This document shows, one piece after another, positions 1-5,661 of a DNA stretch of 5,661 nt (position 1 is the first letter of the stretch; every line of letters starts with the position of its first letter). Made by a program: the position numbers and the translations under genes. Under the pieces are notes generated by a model. It searched no databases, had not been told where the DNA came from, and saw only the letters and a program-made list of their open reading frames with translations. The stretch is from Planctomycetaceae bacterium. Lineage in GTDB: Bacteria; Planctomycetota; Planctomycetia; Pirellulales; Thermoguttaceae. Where the stretch lies: assembly GCA_009783865.1 (NCBI GenBank), contig WRCR01000282.1, positions 1 through 5,661 of the forward strand, in the 5' to 3' direction.

Positions 1-1869
1 CTTTGCCTCACCGTTGATAATTTTCACGGTTTCTTCGTTCATTTTTCGGATTGCTTCCGGCTGTACTTTCAGCAGTGCCCGATTGTAAGTCATCAATCCG
101 CTGCACTCGGATTCCACATCCGTCAACTGATGAAAAAAAGCGGCGGAGATTATTCTGTCCTGAACACATCGCCGCATTTTCAAGTGCAGGGTCTTGTATT
201 CCTCAAGCAGCGATTCAGAACTGTCCGTGTGCCGGTATCCCCAAGTATCCTGCGTCCAAAGATTTTCCTTCGGAGGAACCAACGTTATACCGCCGAAAGA
301 ACCAACAGCCGCCGCCCGATTGACATCAAAGCCGGTAAGAACAGGACCCGGAAACTGATGTTGGTCGTGAATGCTGCCCGTCTGCTTGTCCGCCCATCCG
401 CTTGCGGAATTGACAAGACGAGTCGTATCCCATTGCTGAAGCAGTTGCGTATATTCCTCGGTCTTGTGCTGTCCCCATCCCTCGTTGAATATAGTCCAAA
501 CAGCAATACACGGATGTTTCCACAGATGTGCGGCAATGCTGCGCATCTCGGCTTCAAACTGCTGCTGACTTTCCGGCGAGCGGTTATCGCCGTTTGGAAT
601 GTCCTGCCAAACCAGCATACCGAAGCGGTCGCACCAGTAATACCAGCGTTCTGGTTCAACCTTAACATGTTTTCTGATTGCGTTGAATCCCAACTTCTTT
701 GCGGTTTGAATATCCGTTTGCAGAGCGGCATCGGACGGGGCGGTGTAAAGTCCGTCGGGAAAATATCCTTGGTCGATAATGCCCATTTGAAAATACGGTT
801 TTCCGTTGAGCATCATGACACCGGTTTCCGGCTGTAATTCAATTTTCCGAAACGCGGTATAACTTCCGAGTTGGTCGACCGGCACGTCTCTTTCGAGAAG
901 ACGTACGCGGATTTGATACAGAAACGGTTCTTCCGGCGACCATAATTTCAAGGGCTTCGGCAGATATATTACCAGCGGTGCATCAATTCCTCCGTAAGAT
1001 TTGGCGATTGCCTTTTCGCCGTCAAACACTTCGATAAACAGTGTGATGCTTGAATCATTTTTGCCTTCAACCTGTGCTTGAATTATCAAAGCACCGGTAT
1101 TGCAATCGGGGACAATCCGCACCGTCTTGATGTACGTTTTCGGCACCGGTTCAAGCCAAACCGTCTGCCAGATTCCGCTGACGGAACTGTACCAAATGCC
1201 GGAGGGCTGCAACGATTGCTTGCCGCGCATCTGTTGTCCGTGATTGCAGGGGTCAAACACATTGACTATCAACTCATTCGCCGAGGACTCATTGTTTCGA
1301 TTACGCGGATTTAAGAAGTCCGTTATATCAAACGAAAAAGGGGTATAACCGCCTTGATGTCTGCCAATGGGCTGTCCGTTAACATAGACCGCTGTGTCCC
1401 AGTCAACTGCGCCGAAGTGCAAAATGATGCGGTCAGAGGGATTCCAATGTTCCGGTATCGTGAAAGTTCGCCGGTAAACAATATGTTCGACGTACTTTCC
1501 AACACCGGACAATGTTGATTCAATCGGAAACGGCACGAGAATTTTGTTCCATTGGACGTTTGGGGCTTTCCGAGAACCGTCACGCCAATCCCAAAGTCCG
1601 TTGAGGTTAAGCCAATCCTTGCGGACAAGCGATGGACGCGGATATTCGGGATGAACCGTTTCCGGTGAAACTTTGCGTCCCGCAGCAGTCATCAGCGGAG
1701 TATCGCTTCGGGAAGCGGAAATCTCCTTCTTTGCCGGTTCAAGACGGATTGTTTCCGGCGATTGTAATTCCTGCGCCTTCGCTGCAAGTGAAAAACACAG
1801 CAGAAACAATACGGACATTGCCGCAGCCCTTCGGCTTGCGGCTATTACGTTGCGACTATTATTAATCAC
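1..1869 (-). CDS. Exported glycoside hydrolase family 2 protein, 3' end outside the window
   Basis: This is a GH2 (beta-galactosidase/beta-glucuronidase superfamily) protein, open for 623 codons and cut by the left edge; the C-terminus is probably close. With the GTG start at 1869, residues 1-32 form a signal peptide with an Arg-bearing n-region (ASRRAAA), a hydrophobic core and AKA before the cut. A jelly-roll sugar-binding domain follows (about 70-235; WLNLNGLWDW, VPFPIESTLSGV, YVNGQPIG), then an Ig-like sandwich (about 240-335), then the TIM barrel (about 345 on; IRKHVKVEP, WYYWCDRFGMLVWQD, WTIFNEGWG). Glu463 (codon 481-483) is the expected acid/base. The expected nucleophile position, normally in GEFGG in relatives I recall, reads GSFGG with Ser524 (codon 298-300). 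ATG at 1818 is an alternative start with a better Shine-Dalgarno (AAGGG, 8 nt), but it removes the charged n-region. The GTG start overlaps the preceding stop by 8 nt. The substrate cannot be told. Confidence 0.9.
   Translation of the reverse strand, partial: MINNSRNVIAASRRAAAMSVLFLLCFSLAAKAQELQSPETIRLEPAKKEISASRSDTPLMTAAGRKVSPETVHPEYPRPSLVRKDWLNLNGLWDWRDGSRKAPNVQWNKILVPFPIESTLSGVGKYVEHIVYRRTFTIPEHWNPSDRIILHFGAVDWDTAVYVNGQPIGRHQGGYTPFSFDITDFLNPRNRNNESSANELIVNVFDPCNHGQQMRGKQSLQPSGIWYSSVSGIWQTVWLEPVPKTYIKTVRIVPDCNTGALIIQAQVEGKNDSSITLFIEVFDGEKAIAKSYGGIDAPLVIYLPKPLKLWSPEEPFLYQIRVRLLERDVPVDQLGSYTAFRKIELQPETGVMMLNGKPYFQMGIIDQGYFPDGLYTAPSDAALQTDIQTAKKLGFNAIRKHVKVEPERWYYWCDRFGMLVWQDIPNGDNRSPESQQQFEAEMRSIAAHLWKHPCIAVWTIFNEGWGQHKTEEYTQLLQQWDTTRLVNSASGWADKQTGSIHDQHQFPGPVLTGFDVNRAAAVGSFGGITLVPPKENLWTQDTWGYRHTDSSESLLEEYKTLHLKMRRCVQDRIISAAFFHQLTDVESECSGLMTYNRALLKVQPEAIRKMNEETVKIINGEAK
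1820..1842 (-). promoter_or_regulatory. Strong hairpin at the 5' end of the GH2 gene
   Basis: In the minus-strand transcript, GCCGC-A-AGCC pairs with GGCT-GCGGC around a GAAG loop: nine G/C-rich pairs with one bulged A. It ends one base before the alternative ATG at 1818 and buries part of the AAGGG that would serve that ATG. If translation starts at the GTG (1869), the hairpin is coding and gives the Arg/Ala-rich signal-peptide n-region. If it starts at 1818, ribosomes finishing the upstream gene at 1862 could open the hairpin and couple translation. The pairing is seen in the sequence; the function is inferred. Confidence 0.4.
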
Positions 1870-3316
1870 TCTCTTTATGGATTATTTTTTTCCAATATGT
1901 GTCAAAATCGAAATGCGGTGAATTGTCACCGTCGTGACAGTTAATACACGTCTTCTTGGCGATGTTTCCTTCGAGAGACAAGCGCGCCTCTTTCCGCAAA
2001 GTGATTTTTAGGTTTTCGTCCTTCCCGCTTTCCGCTTTGACATGATTGCCGCAAGGTCCGTGACAGGATTCGCAACCGACATTGATTAAGTGCGGCGTTT
2101 TCTCTTCGCTAAGAAACCCCGTTTGATACGGCAGGAATTCCTTCGGATTCCAGCCGACAACGTGGCAAGCGATACATTCGGGGTCAAAATTACGCGGCGG
2201 TTTTGAAACCTCGCACAATGATTTCCACGCCTCTCCGTGTTTGCTCTTTCGCCAAATTTGATACGAAGGTTCGTGGCAATCTTTGCAGGAATTTGTACCG
2301 GCAAACGCACCGGCGGCATCAAAACGTCTGTCCTGCATCGGTTTGACTCCCAAACCGTCCAAGCCGGTTTCCATAAGTTGCTTTTGATAAATCTTCATCA
2401 GCGCGAAAATCTCTTTGGAATTTTCAAATCGGGAATCAAGCGGAACACGTTCATAACGCAGCGGTTCAGTCGGGTTGTCAAACAATCCGACTGCAACGGC
2501 GAACTTTCCTTTTTCGCCGACTTCGATGAGCATCGTTCCGTCCGCAAAATTCGGTTTGAGCGGCGGTTCAGCCGGTGTATCCGAGACAACCGCAAAATTA
2601 AACTTGCCGGGGAAAGTTGACAGGATTTTTTTCGTCTCTTCTATGCCGCAATAGAGAATCAAAACGGTTTTCGTACACTTTTCCGCTTCCAGCAGCGGCA
2701 GTGTTTCGGTAATTTTTTTGACGGGGTCTTCGAACAGTAATTCGGGATTGTTAATTTCCTTGAAAAGCGCGCCGCTCGTCACGGAAACAACGCCGATTTT
2801 TACGCCGTTCTCTTCCAGCACCCGAAAGGGCGCAACGCAGTCGGTGGCAAATTGCAGAATGGCGGTATTCGCCGATGTATATCGTTTCGGACTGCCCGGC
2901 ACATCAATGCAATACGCAATGAGGAACTCAGTCGGAAACAGCAATTCTTTGTTTCCGAGACCGGCTGCACCGTATTTCATCAAGCGGAGTGCATCATCGA
3001 TAACGAAAGTGTACTTCATTTCTTCCTGCCGCCCGAAGCCCTTGTTGAGATTACCGGCATCGATTGCAATGTAGTTCCAGTTTTGCTGCGCCAGTTGTTT
3101 GAAAAAAGTATGCCGGCGGCTCAAACCGCCTTTCATGTTTTCAAGTCCCGCACAGCCGCAGGGTTCAACATAGCCGTTCATAAAACCGGTGAAGACGAGA
3201 AGCACCTTCGGCTGCTGCCAGCCGGTGAAAAGTTCCGGCTTGTCCTCCGCCGCCTGCACTTTACAAACGGCAGAAAACATGAGTGCAGAAAACAAAACAG
3301 TGAAATACCGATTCAT
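1862..3316 (-). CDS. Exported pseudo-metallophosphatase / tetraheme cytochrome c fusion
   Basis: The product is 484 residues. The start is taken at ATG 3316 because it opens a clean signal peptide (MNRYFTVLFSALMF..., cut near VQA-AE) and lies 2 nt after the preceding stop; an in-frame ATG at 3358 would put 14 extra residues before it. Residues about 36-280 resemble the UshA/5'-nucleotidase metallophosphatase fold: VLLVFTGFMNGY, EPCGC (Cys53, Cys55), KGGLSRR, AIDAGN, GLGNKE, KIGVVSVT. The expected metal ligands are absent. Residues 340-484 form a cytochrome c554-like domain with four CxxCH haem sites at 344-348, 381-385, 415-419 and 457-461. Candidate distal ligands include His360, His409, His425 and His468. 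Haem c attachment needs the periplasm, which fits the signal. It is probably an electron-transfer or redox-sensing protein. Its partner and substrate are unknown. An extra Cys422 sits in CHGPCGNH, where relatives usually have GPG. Confidence 0.88.
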   Translation of the reverse strand: MNRYFTVLFSALMFSAVCKVQAAEDKPELFTGWQQPKVLLVFTGFMNGYVEPCGCAGLENMKGGLSRRHTFFKQLAQQNWNYIAIDAGNLNKGFGRQEEMKYTFVIDDALRLMKYGAAGLGNKELLFPTEFLIAYCIDVPGSPKRYTSANTAILQFATDCVAPFRVLEENGVKIGVVSVTSGALFKEINNPELLFEDPVKKITETLPLLEAEKCTKTVLILYCGIEETKKILSTFPGKFNFAVVSDTPAEPPLKPNFADGTMLIEVGEKGKFAVAVGLFDNPTEPLRYERVPLDSRFENSKEIFALMKIYQKQLMETGLDGLGVKPMQDRRFDAAGAFAGTNSCKDCHEPSYQIWRKSKHGEAWKSLCEVSKPPRNFDPECIACHVVGWNPKEFLPYQTGFLSEEKTPHLINVGCESCHGPCGNHVKAESGKDENLKITLRKEARLSLEGNIAKKTCINCHDGDNSPHFDFDTYWKKIIHKESD

Positions 3317-3318
3317 AT

Positions 3319-4023
3319 TTACTTGTCCAGCGGGAGCAGTTTCACGTTCTTGAACCAAACCCTCGTCTGATGGTCTTGGAAGCCAAGGTATCCGCTGCGG
3401 GCAAAATCTTTAATCGCTCTGGGTTTGCCGTTAAGTTTATACTTGTGGTCGCCCGGCACATCGCGCTTGCCCGGTTCGGTGTACTCGTCCAAATTTGTCG
3501 TTAAAATTTCCTTGCCGTTCATTTTTATGGATAAATTCGGACCTTGAAATTTAATTTCAAAATTGTCCCAGTTGCCGACACCGTTGGTAGGATTCTCGGA
3601 AGGGGGCTTTATGTCGTAGAATGAACCATAACTGCCGACTGTGGGTTTGCCCTTGCTGTCGGCAACTTGAATTTCAAAGCCGGTGTTCACGGGGTCGGCG
3701 AGATTTTCAATCCGCAGGAAGATGCCGGAGTTGCAGTTCTCGCCGGTTTTGACATCGCACTTCAGGATGAAGTCGCCGAAGGGTTTGTCATAAACCAGAA
3801 TGTAGCCGCCGCATTTGTAGGTTTGAATCGTACCGTCTTCTACAGCGGTCTCGGCAATGGGCTTGCCGTTGTTGTTTTTCCAGCCGGTCAGATCTTTCCC
3901 GTTGAAGAGGAGCAGCCAGCCGTCGGCTTTTTCTTGCGCCGTCAATTCATTGTCCGCAGCAAAGGTGCTGACACAGCAGGAGAGAACGGCAAACGCCAAA
4001 GCGCATAACACAAATCGTTTCAT
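3319..4023 (-). CDS. Exported DUF1080 / 3-keto-disaccharide hydrolase family protein
   Basis: This 234-residue protein has a signal peptide (MKRFVLCALAFAVLSC..., cut near TFA-AD). VLSC is only a poor lipobox, so a lipid anchor is possible but not favoured. The rest is one DUF1080 domain (PF06439), a concanavalin-like beta-sandwich. Visible motifs are LLLFNGKDLTGWK (37-49), GGYILVYDKPFGDFILKCDV, NSGIFLR, GFEIQV, GSFYDI, GNWDNFEIKF and, near the end, GYLGFQDH with VWFKNVKLLPL. Characterised members cleave glycosides carrying a 3-keto group, a step that follows sugar oxidation by a dehydrogenase. No such dehydrogenase is visible in this window. The length is normal for a single-domain member. 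The start has no Shine-Dalgarno site; the leader there is a heptamer repeat. It ends 2 nt before the cytochrome gene. The family call is firm, but the substrate is unknown. Confidence 0.92.
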   Translation of the reverse strand: MKRFVLCALAFAVLSCCVSTFAADNELTAQEKADGWLLLFNGKDLTGWKNNNGKPIAETAVEDGTIQTYKCGGYILVYDKPFGDFILKCDVKTGENCNSGIFLRIENLADPVNTGFEIQVADSKGKPTVGSYGSFYDIKPPSENPTNGVGNWDNFEIKFQGPNLSIKMNGKEILTTNLDEYTEPGKRDVPGDHKYKLNGKPRAIKDFARSGYLGFQDHQTRVWFKNVKLLPLDK

Positions 4024-4056
4024 AATTAGTAGTGAGTGGTTAGTAGTGAATAGTTA
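4022..4056 (-). repeat. Five tandem degenerate heptamers upstream of the DUF1080 start
   Basis: Read on the minus strand, the units are TAACTAT, TCACTAC, TAACCAC, TCACTAC and TAATTAT, with consensus T[AC]A[CT][CT]A[CT]. The last unit runs into the ATG at 4023. Two units are identical and 14 nt apart. The array fills almost the whole 36-nt gap between the upstream stop (4060-4062) and the DUF1080 ATG, leaving no purine-rich ribosome binding site. It resembles the short tandemly repeated heptamers known from cyanobacteria and scattered through other genomes. Confidence 0.7.
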
Positions 4057-4059
4057 AGG

Positions 4060-5058
4060 TTAAGTCCAAGTTCTTGTTCGGTTAAGTTTTCCTTTCAGGA
4101 TGCTGTTGCAGATATTGACATCGTCCACGATTTGGAAATCGTACATACCGACGCAGATGAAGTCCGCTCCGTTTTCAAAAGCGTACTTGAAACCGTCAGC
4201 GGGTTTTATCGAACCGGCGGCGAGTACTTTGAAGGCAACCCACGGTTCAGGGCGGTCTGCCATAAACGCTTTTGTTTCTTCGGGTTCGCGGCAGAAGACG
4301 TTGTCATGTTCACCGCGGGCTTCTGTACCGGCTGACCAGTATTTCAGATGATGAAAGGTTTTCATCCAATAGTCGGGAATAACTTTTTCTTTGACGCATC
4401 CGACCAGTGTTTCGAGTCGATGCGCCGCAATACCGGCTGGCAAACCGGCTTCTCTTGTAATGTCGAGACAGCGTCGGATAGTATCGAAATCGCCTTCTCG
4501 CACGAGCCGGTCTGATGCTTCGCCTTGCAGGACGATTGATGAAGCATCGTGGTCAATGGATTTCTTAAAGTTTTGCAGAATGAGTTCCGGCGTTTTTCCG
4601 CTGGAGTTAGTCATGAATTGCAGTGTGCCGTCTGCTTTTTCCCAGTATTCGTTGATAACTTCGCACAGGGAAGGGTTCATCAAAAAGGTGTTGATGCCGC
4701 ACGCTTCGGATAGTTTGAAGGTTGCAAAGATTTTTTCTTTGGTGTGATACGCCCGAACTAAATCGGAAACGTAGATTAAGTCCCTGGCGTGAGCATAGCC
4801 GGAGACCAGATTTCCGCCGAGAAACATTCGGCTCAACGATAATCCGCAGAGTTTTGCGACCGGTATTTTTTCTTTCAGGTCGGAAAGTTTCGCCCAGTTG
4901 GTATCTTTGCGGGTTGGAGCGGAAGTACCGTCAACGTCTTGTTCTTCCGCTTTTGTCTGGGCGAGAATCTTTTCTTCGATGCTCAAACCGGAAACAGCGG
5001 CAGTACCGCCTAGCATCAATTTACCGAGTACATCGCGGCGTGTCGTCTTTTCGCTCAT
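4060..5058 (-). CDS. Tat-exported conserved protein of unknown function, probable TIM-barrel
   Basis: This 332-residue protein starts with a twin-arginine signal: TTRRDVLGKLMLGG with Arg7-Arg8, then a short Gly/Ala-rich hydrophobic stretch. A polar linker (about 34-62) follows, then one globular domain. Its alternating segments resemble an aldolase or aldo/keto-reductase-like TIM barrel: SRMFLGGNLVSGYAHARDL (76-94), ACGINTFLMNP, SIVLQGE, AGLPAGIAAH, WVAFKVLAAG (273-282) and GADFICVGM (297-305). I recall similar proteins, annotated only as hypothetical or aldo/keto-reductase-like, from planctomycetes, but cannot name a reaction. Possible functional residues are His90, Arg92, Asp93, His213, His236, His237, His251, Asp252 and Lys277. 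Tat export suggests it folds, perhaps with a cofactor, before crossing the membrane. It is the first gene after the operon promoter. Its Shine-Dalgarno site is weak (GAAG 8 nt before ATG). It could also be a sugar isomerase-like protein. Confidence 0.85.
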   Translation of the reverse strand: MSEKTTRRDVLGKLMLGGTAAVSGLSIEEKILAQTKAEEQDVDGTSAPTRKDTNWAKLSDLKEKIPVAKLCGLSLSRMFLGGNLVSGYAHARDLIYVSDLVRAYHTKEKIFATFKLSEACGINTFLMNPSLCEVINEYWEKADGTLQFMTNSSGKTPELILQNFKKSIDHDASSIVLQGEASDRLVREGDFDTIRRCLDITREAGLPAGIAAHRLETLVGCVKEKVIPDYWMKTFHHLKYWSAGTEARGEHDNVFCREPEETKAFMADRPEPWVAFKVLAAGSIKPADGFKYAFENGADFICVGMYDFQIVDDVNICNSILKGKLNRTRTWT

Positions 5059-5101
5059 TTGATTGTCTTCGCAGGTTCGTTTTACATAAAGGAGTTGAAG
5101 A

Positions 5102-5130
5102 ATTATAACCTATCGGGAAAAAAAAGTCAA
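5102..5130 (-). promoter_or_regulatory. Sigma-70-type promoter of the four-gene operon
   Basis: On the minus strand, TTGACT (5125-5130, five of six consensus bases) and TATAAT (5102-5107, six of six) are separated by exactly 17 nt. Transcription would start near 5095 and leave a leader of about 35 nt before the ATG at 5058. The spacer begins with a run of T continuing from the -35 element (eight T in all, 5118-5125), which may bend the DNA. No other promoter of this quality was seen within the operon. Confidence 0.75.
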
Positions 5131-5223
5131 ACCCCCTTTTGTCGGTTAATTTCTGCCGGCTTTCGGGTGTGTAAGAGTATGACGGGAGTTCTGCGGCTCT
5201 GTTCCTGCTGCTAGTTGCCGGTA

Positions 5224-5233
5224 TCTTGCAAGA
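5224..5233. promoter_or_regulatory. Perfect 10-bp palindrome over the hisG -35 element
   Basis: TCTTGCAAGA is identical to its reverse complement and fully contains the proposed -35 hexamer TTGCAA. A dimeric repressor bound here would block the promoter. It is short enough to be chance, and no regulator gene is in view. Confidence 0.25.
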
Positions 5234-5254
5234 GTATCTATATTGGGATACAAT
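5226..5254 (+). promoter_or_regulatory. Possible hisG promoter
   Basis: TTGCAA (5226-5231, four of six consensus bases) and TACAAT (5249-5254, five of six) are spaced by 17 nt and point toward hisG, whose ATG is at 5296. The leader after the predicted start would be about 35 nt and is AT-rich, with no Shine-Dalgarno site. The geometry is right but the -35 match is only fair. Confidence 0.45.
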
Positions 5255-5295
5255 AGTTACAAATAAACTTTTCAAAATACAACAACTGAAAAACA

Positions 5296-5661
5296 ATGCC
5301 TATACTTAAACTTGGAATTCCCGCAGGCAGTTTGCAGGAAGCAACTTTCGATTTGTTCAAACGCAGCGGTTATAAAATTTCCGTTGCAAGCCGCAGTTAT
5401 GTTCCGTCCATCGACGATGCCGAAATAGAATGTCTGCTCATCAGAGCACAGGAAATGGCACGCTACGTCGCAAGCGGTGACCTCGATGCCGGATTGACCG
5501 GTCACGATTGGATAGTCGAAACACAGTCCGATGTTATCGAAGTTGCCGAATTGCGGTTCTCAAAGGTCTCACGCAATCCGGTGCGATGGGTTCTTTGCGT
5601 ACCGGAGGACTCGCCGATTAAAACCGTGCAGGATTTACAAGACAAACGCATCGCTACCGAA
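5296..5661 (+). CDS. hisG: ATP phosphoribosyltransferase, N-terminal part (3' end outside the window)
   Basis: HisG joins ATP and PRPP to form phosphoribosyl-ATP, the first and feedback-controlled step of histidine synthesis, in the cytoplasm. The 122 residues visible are the first catalytic lobe: LKLGIPAGSLQEAT (4-17), LFKRSGYKI, SRSYVPSIDDAEIECLLIRAQEMARYV, GDLDAGLTGHDWI (61-73), SRNPVRWVLCVPEDSP (92-107) and DLQDKRIATE at the edge. The style matches long-form HisG, which carries a C-terminal regulatory domain and needs no HisZ; that domain and the PRPP loop lie outside the window. Position 10 is Ala where many HisG proteins have the Lys of PKG. The start is the only plausible ATG, with no Shine-Dalgarno site. 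It is transcribed away from the sugar operon and is probably not functionally tied to it. Confidence 0.95.
   Translation, partial: MPILKLGIPAGSLQEATFDLFKRSGYKISVASRSYVPSIDDAEIECLLIRAQEMARYVASGDLDAGLTGHDWIVETQSDVIEVAELRFSKVSRNPVRWVLCVPEDSPIKTVQDLQDKRIATE

Larger units (their letters stand above)
5059..5295. other. Divergent intergenic region between the operon and hisG
   Basis: This 237-nt spacer holds the operon promoter on the minus strand, the weaker hisG promoter on the plus strand and the TCTTGCAAGA palindrome. The minus-strand leader contains a start-stop pair, ATG-TAA, at 5082-5087. The central part (about 5131-5220) has only short inverted repeats such as TGCCGGC, and I see no RNA gene, terminator or riboswitch fold in it. 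Open frames crossing it are not convincing genes. Confidence 0.6.

Noticed and set aside
130..837. Plus-strand open frame of 235 codons
   Set aside because: It lies opposite the GH2 gene, whose minus-strand frame is open from 1869 to the edge and shows clear GH2 motifs. The plus-strand translation has no recognisable domain.
2852..3370. Plus-strand open frame of 172 codons
   Set aside because: It is antisense to the cytochrome fusion and the end of the DUF1080 gene, both of which have strong family motifs. Its product looks like an arbitrary translation.
3986..4023. Lipobox in the DUF1080 signal peptide (VLSC)
   Set aside because: Leu at -2 does not fit a standard lipobox, and a good signal peptidase I site (TFA-AD) follows.
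5088..5094. AAAGGAG on the plus strand, a perfect Shine-Dalgarno look-alike
   Set aside because: No start codon with a useful open frame follows at proper spacing; the adjacent TTG abuts it. It lies in the leader of the minus-strand operon, so it is coincidental.
5131..5220. Possible tRNA, riboswitch or terminator in the spacer
   Set aside because: Only short, poorly paired repeats are present. There is no cloverleaf, no stem followed by a T run, and divergent genes do not need a terminator here.
5021..5296. Minus-strand open frame of 91 codons across the divergent spacer
   Set aside because: It overlaps the start of the Tat protein gene and the operon promoter, and the product is low in recognisable features.
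5323..5325. Ala10 in HisG where many HisG proteins have the Lys of PKG
   Set aside because: It may be normal for planctomycete long-form HisG, and the rest of the domain is well conserved, so I do not treat it as a loss of function.

Overview
The window looks like chromosomal DNA from a planctomycete (phylum Planctomycetota), probably a saccharolytic member. This rests on recalled family resemblance, not on a search. The pointers are a long-form-type HisG, a 3-keto-disaccharide hydrolase (DUF1080) protein, a twin-arginine-exported TIM-barrel-like protein, a metallophosphatase-like/tetraheme cytochrome fusion and a GH2 enzyme, most lacking strong Shine-Dalgarno sites. Base composition is moderate, and no mobile element, CRISPR array, tRNA or rRNA is visible.

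Layout: positions 1-5058 hold four genes on the minus strand, read from right to left. They are a Tat-signal protein of unknown function (4060-5058), a DUF1080 protein (3319-4023), a pseudo-metallophosphatase fused to a tetraheme c554-type cytochrome domain (1862-3316), and a glycoside hydrolase family 2 protein (from 1869 to beyond the left edge). Gaps are 36 nt, 2 nt, and either an 8-nt overlap or 43 nt, so they form a convincing operon. A near-consensus sigma-70-type promoter (TTGACT, 17 nt, TATAAT) lies at 5102-5130. The 237-nt divergent spacer 5059-5295 separates this operon from hisG, which starts at 5296 on the plus strand and runs off the right edge.

How the genes may work together: all four operon products carry export signals, so the operon describes an extracytoplasmic module. 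GH2 and DUF1080 proteins act on glycosides. DUF1080 enzymes act on sugars already oxidised at C3, and a multiheme cytochrome could accept or relay electrons. An oxidative periplasmic route for glycoside cleavage is therefore a reasonable hypothesis, but it is not shown by the sequence.

Most notable oddities: the GH2 protein has Ser where the family nucleophile Glu is expected. The phosphatase-like half of the cytochrome fusion has lost the recognisable metal ligands. Five tandem 7-nt repeats fill the spacer where the DUF1080 gene's ribosome binding site should be.
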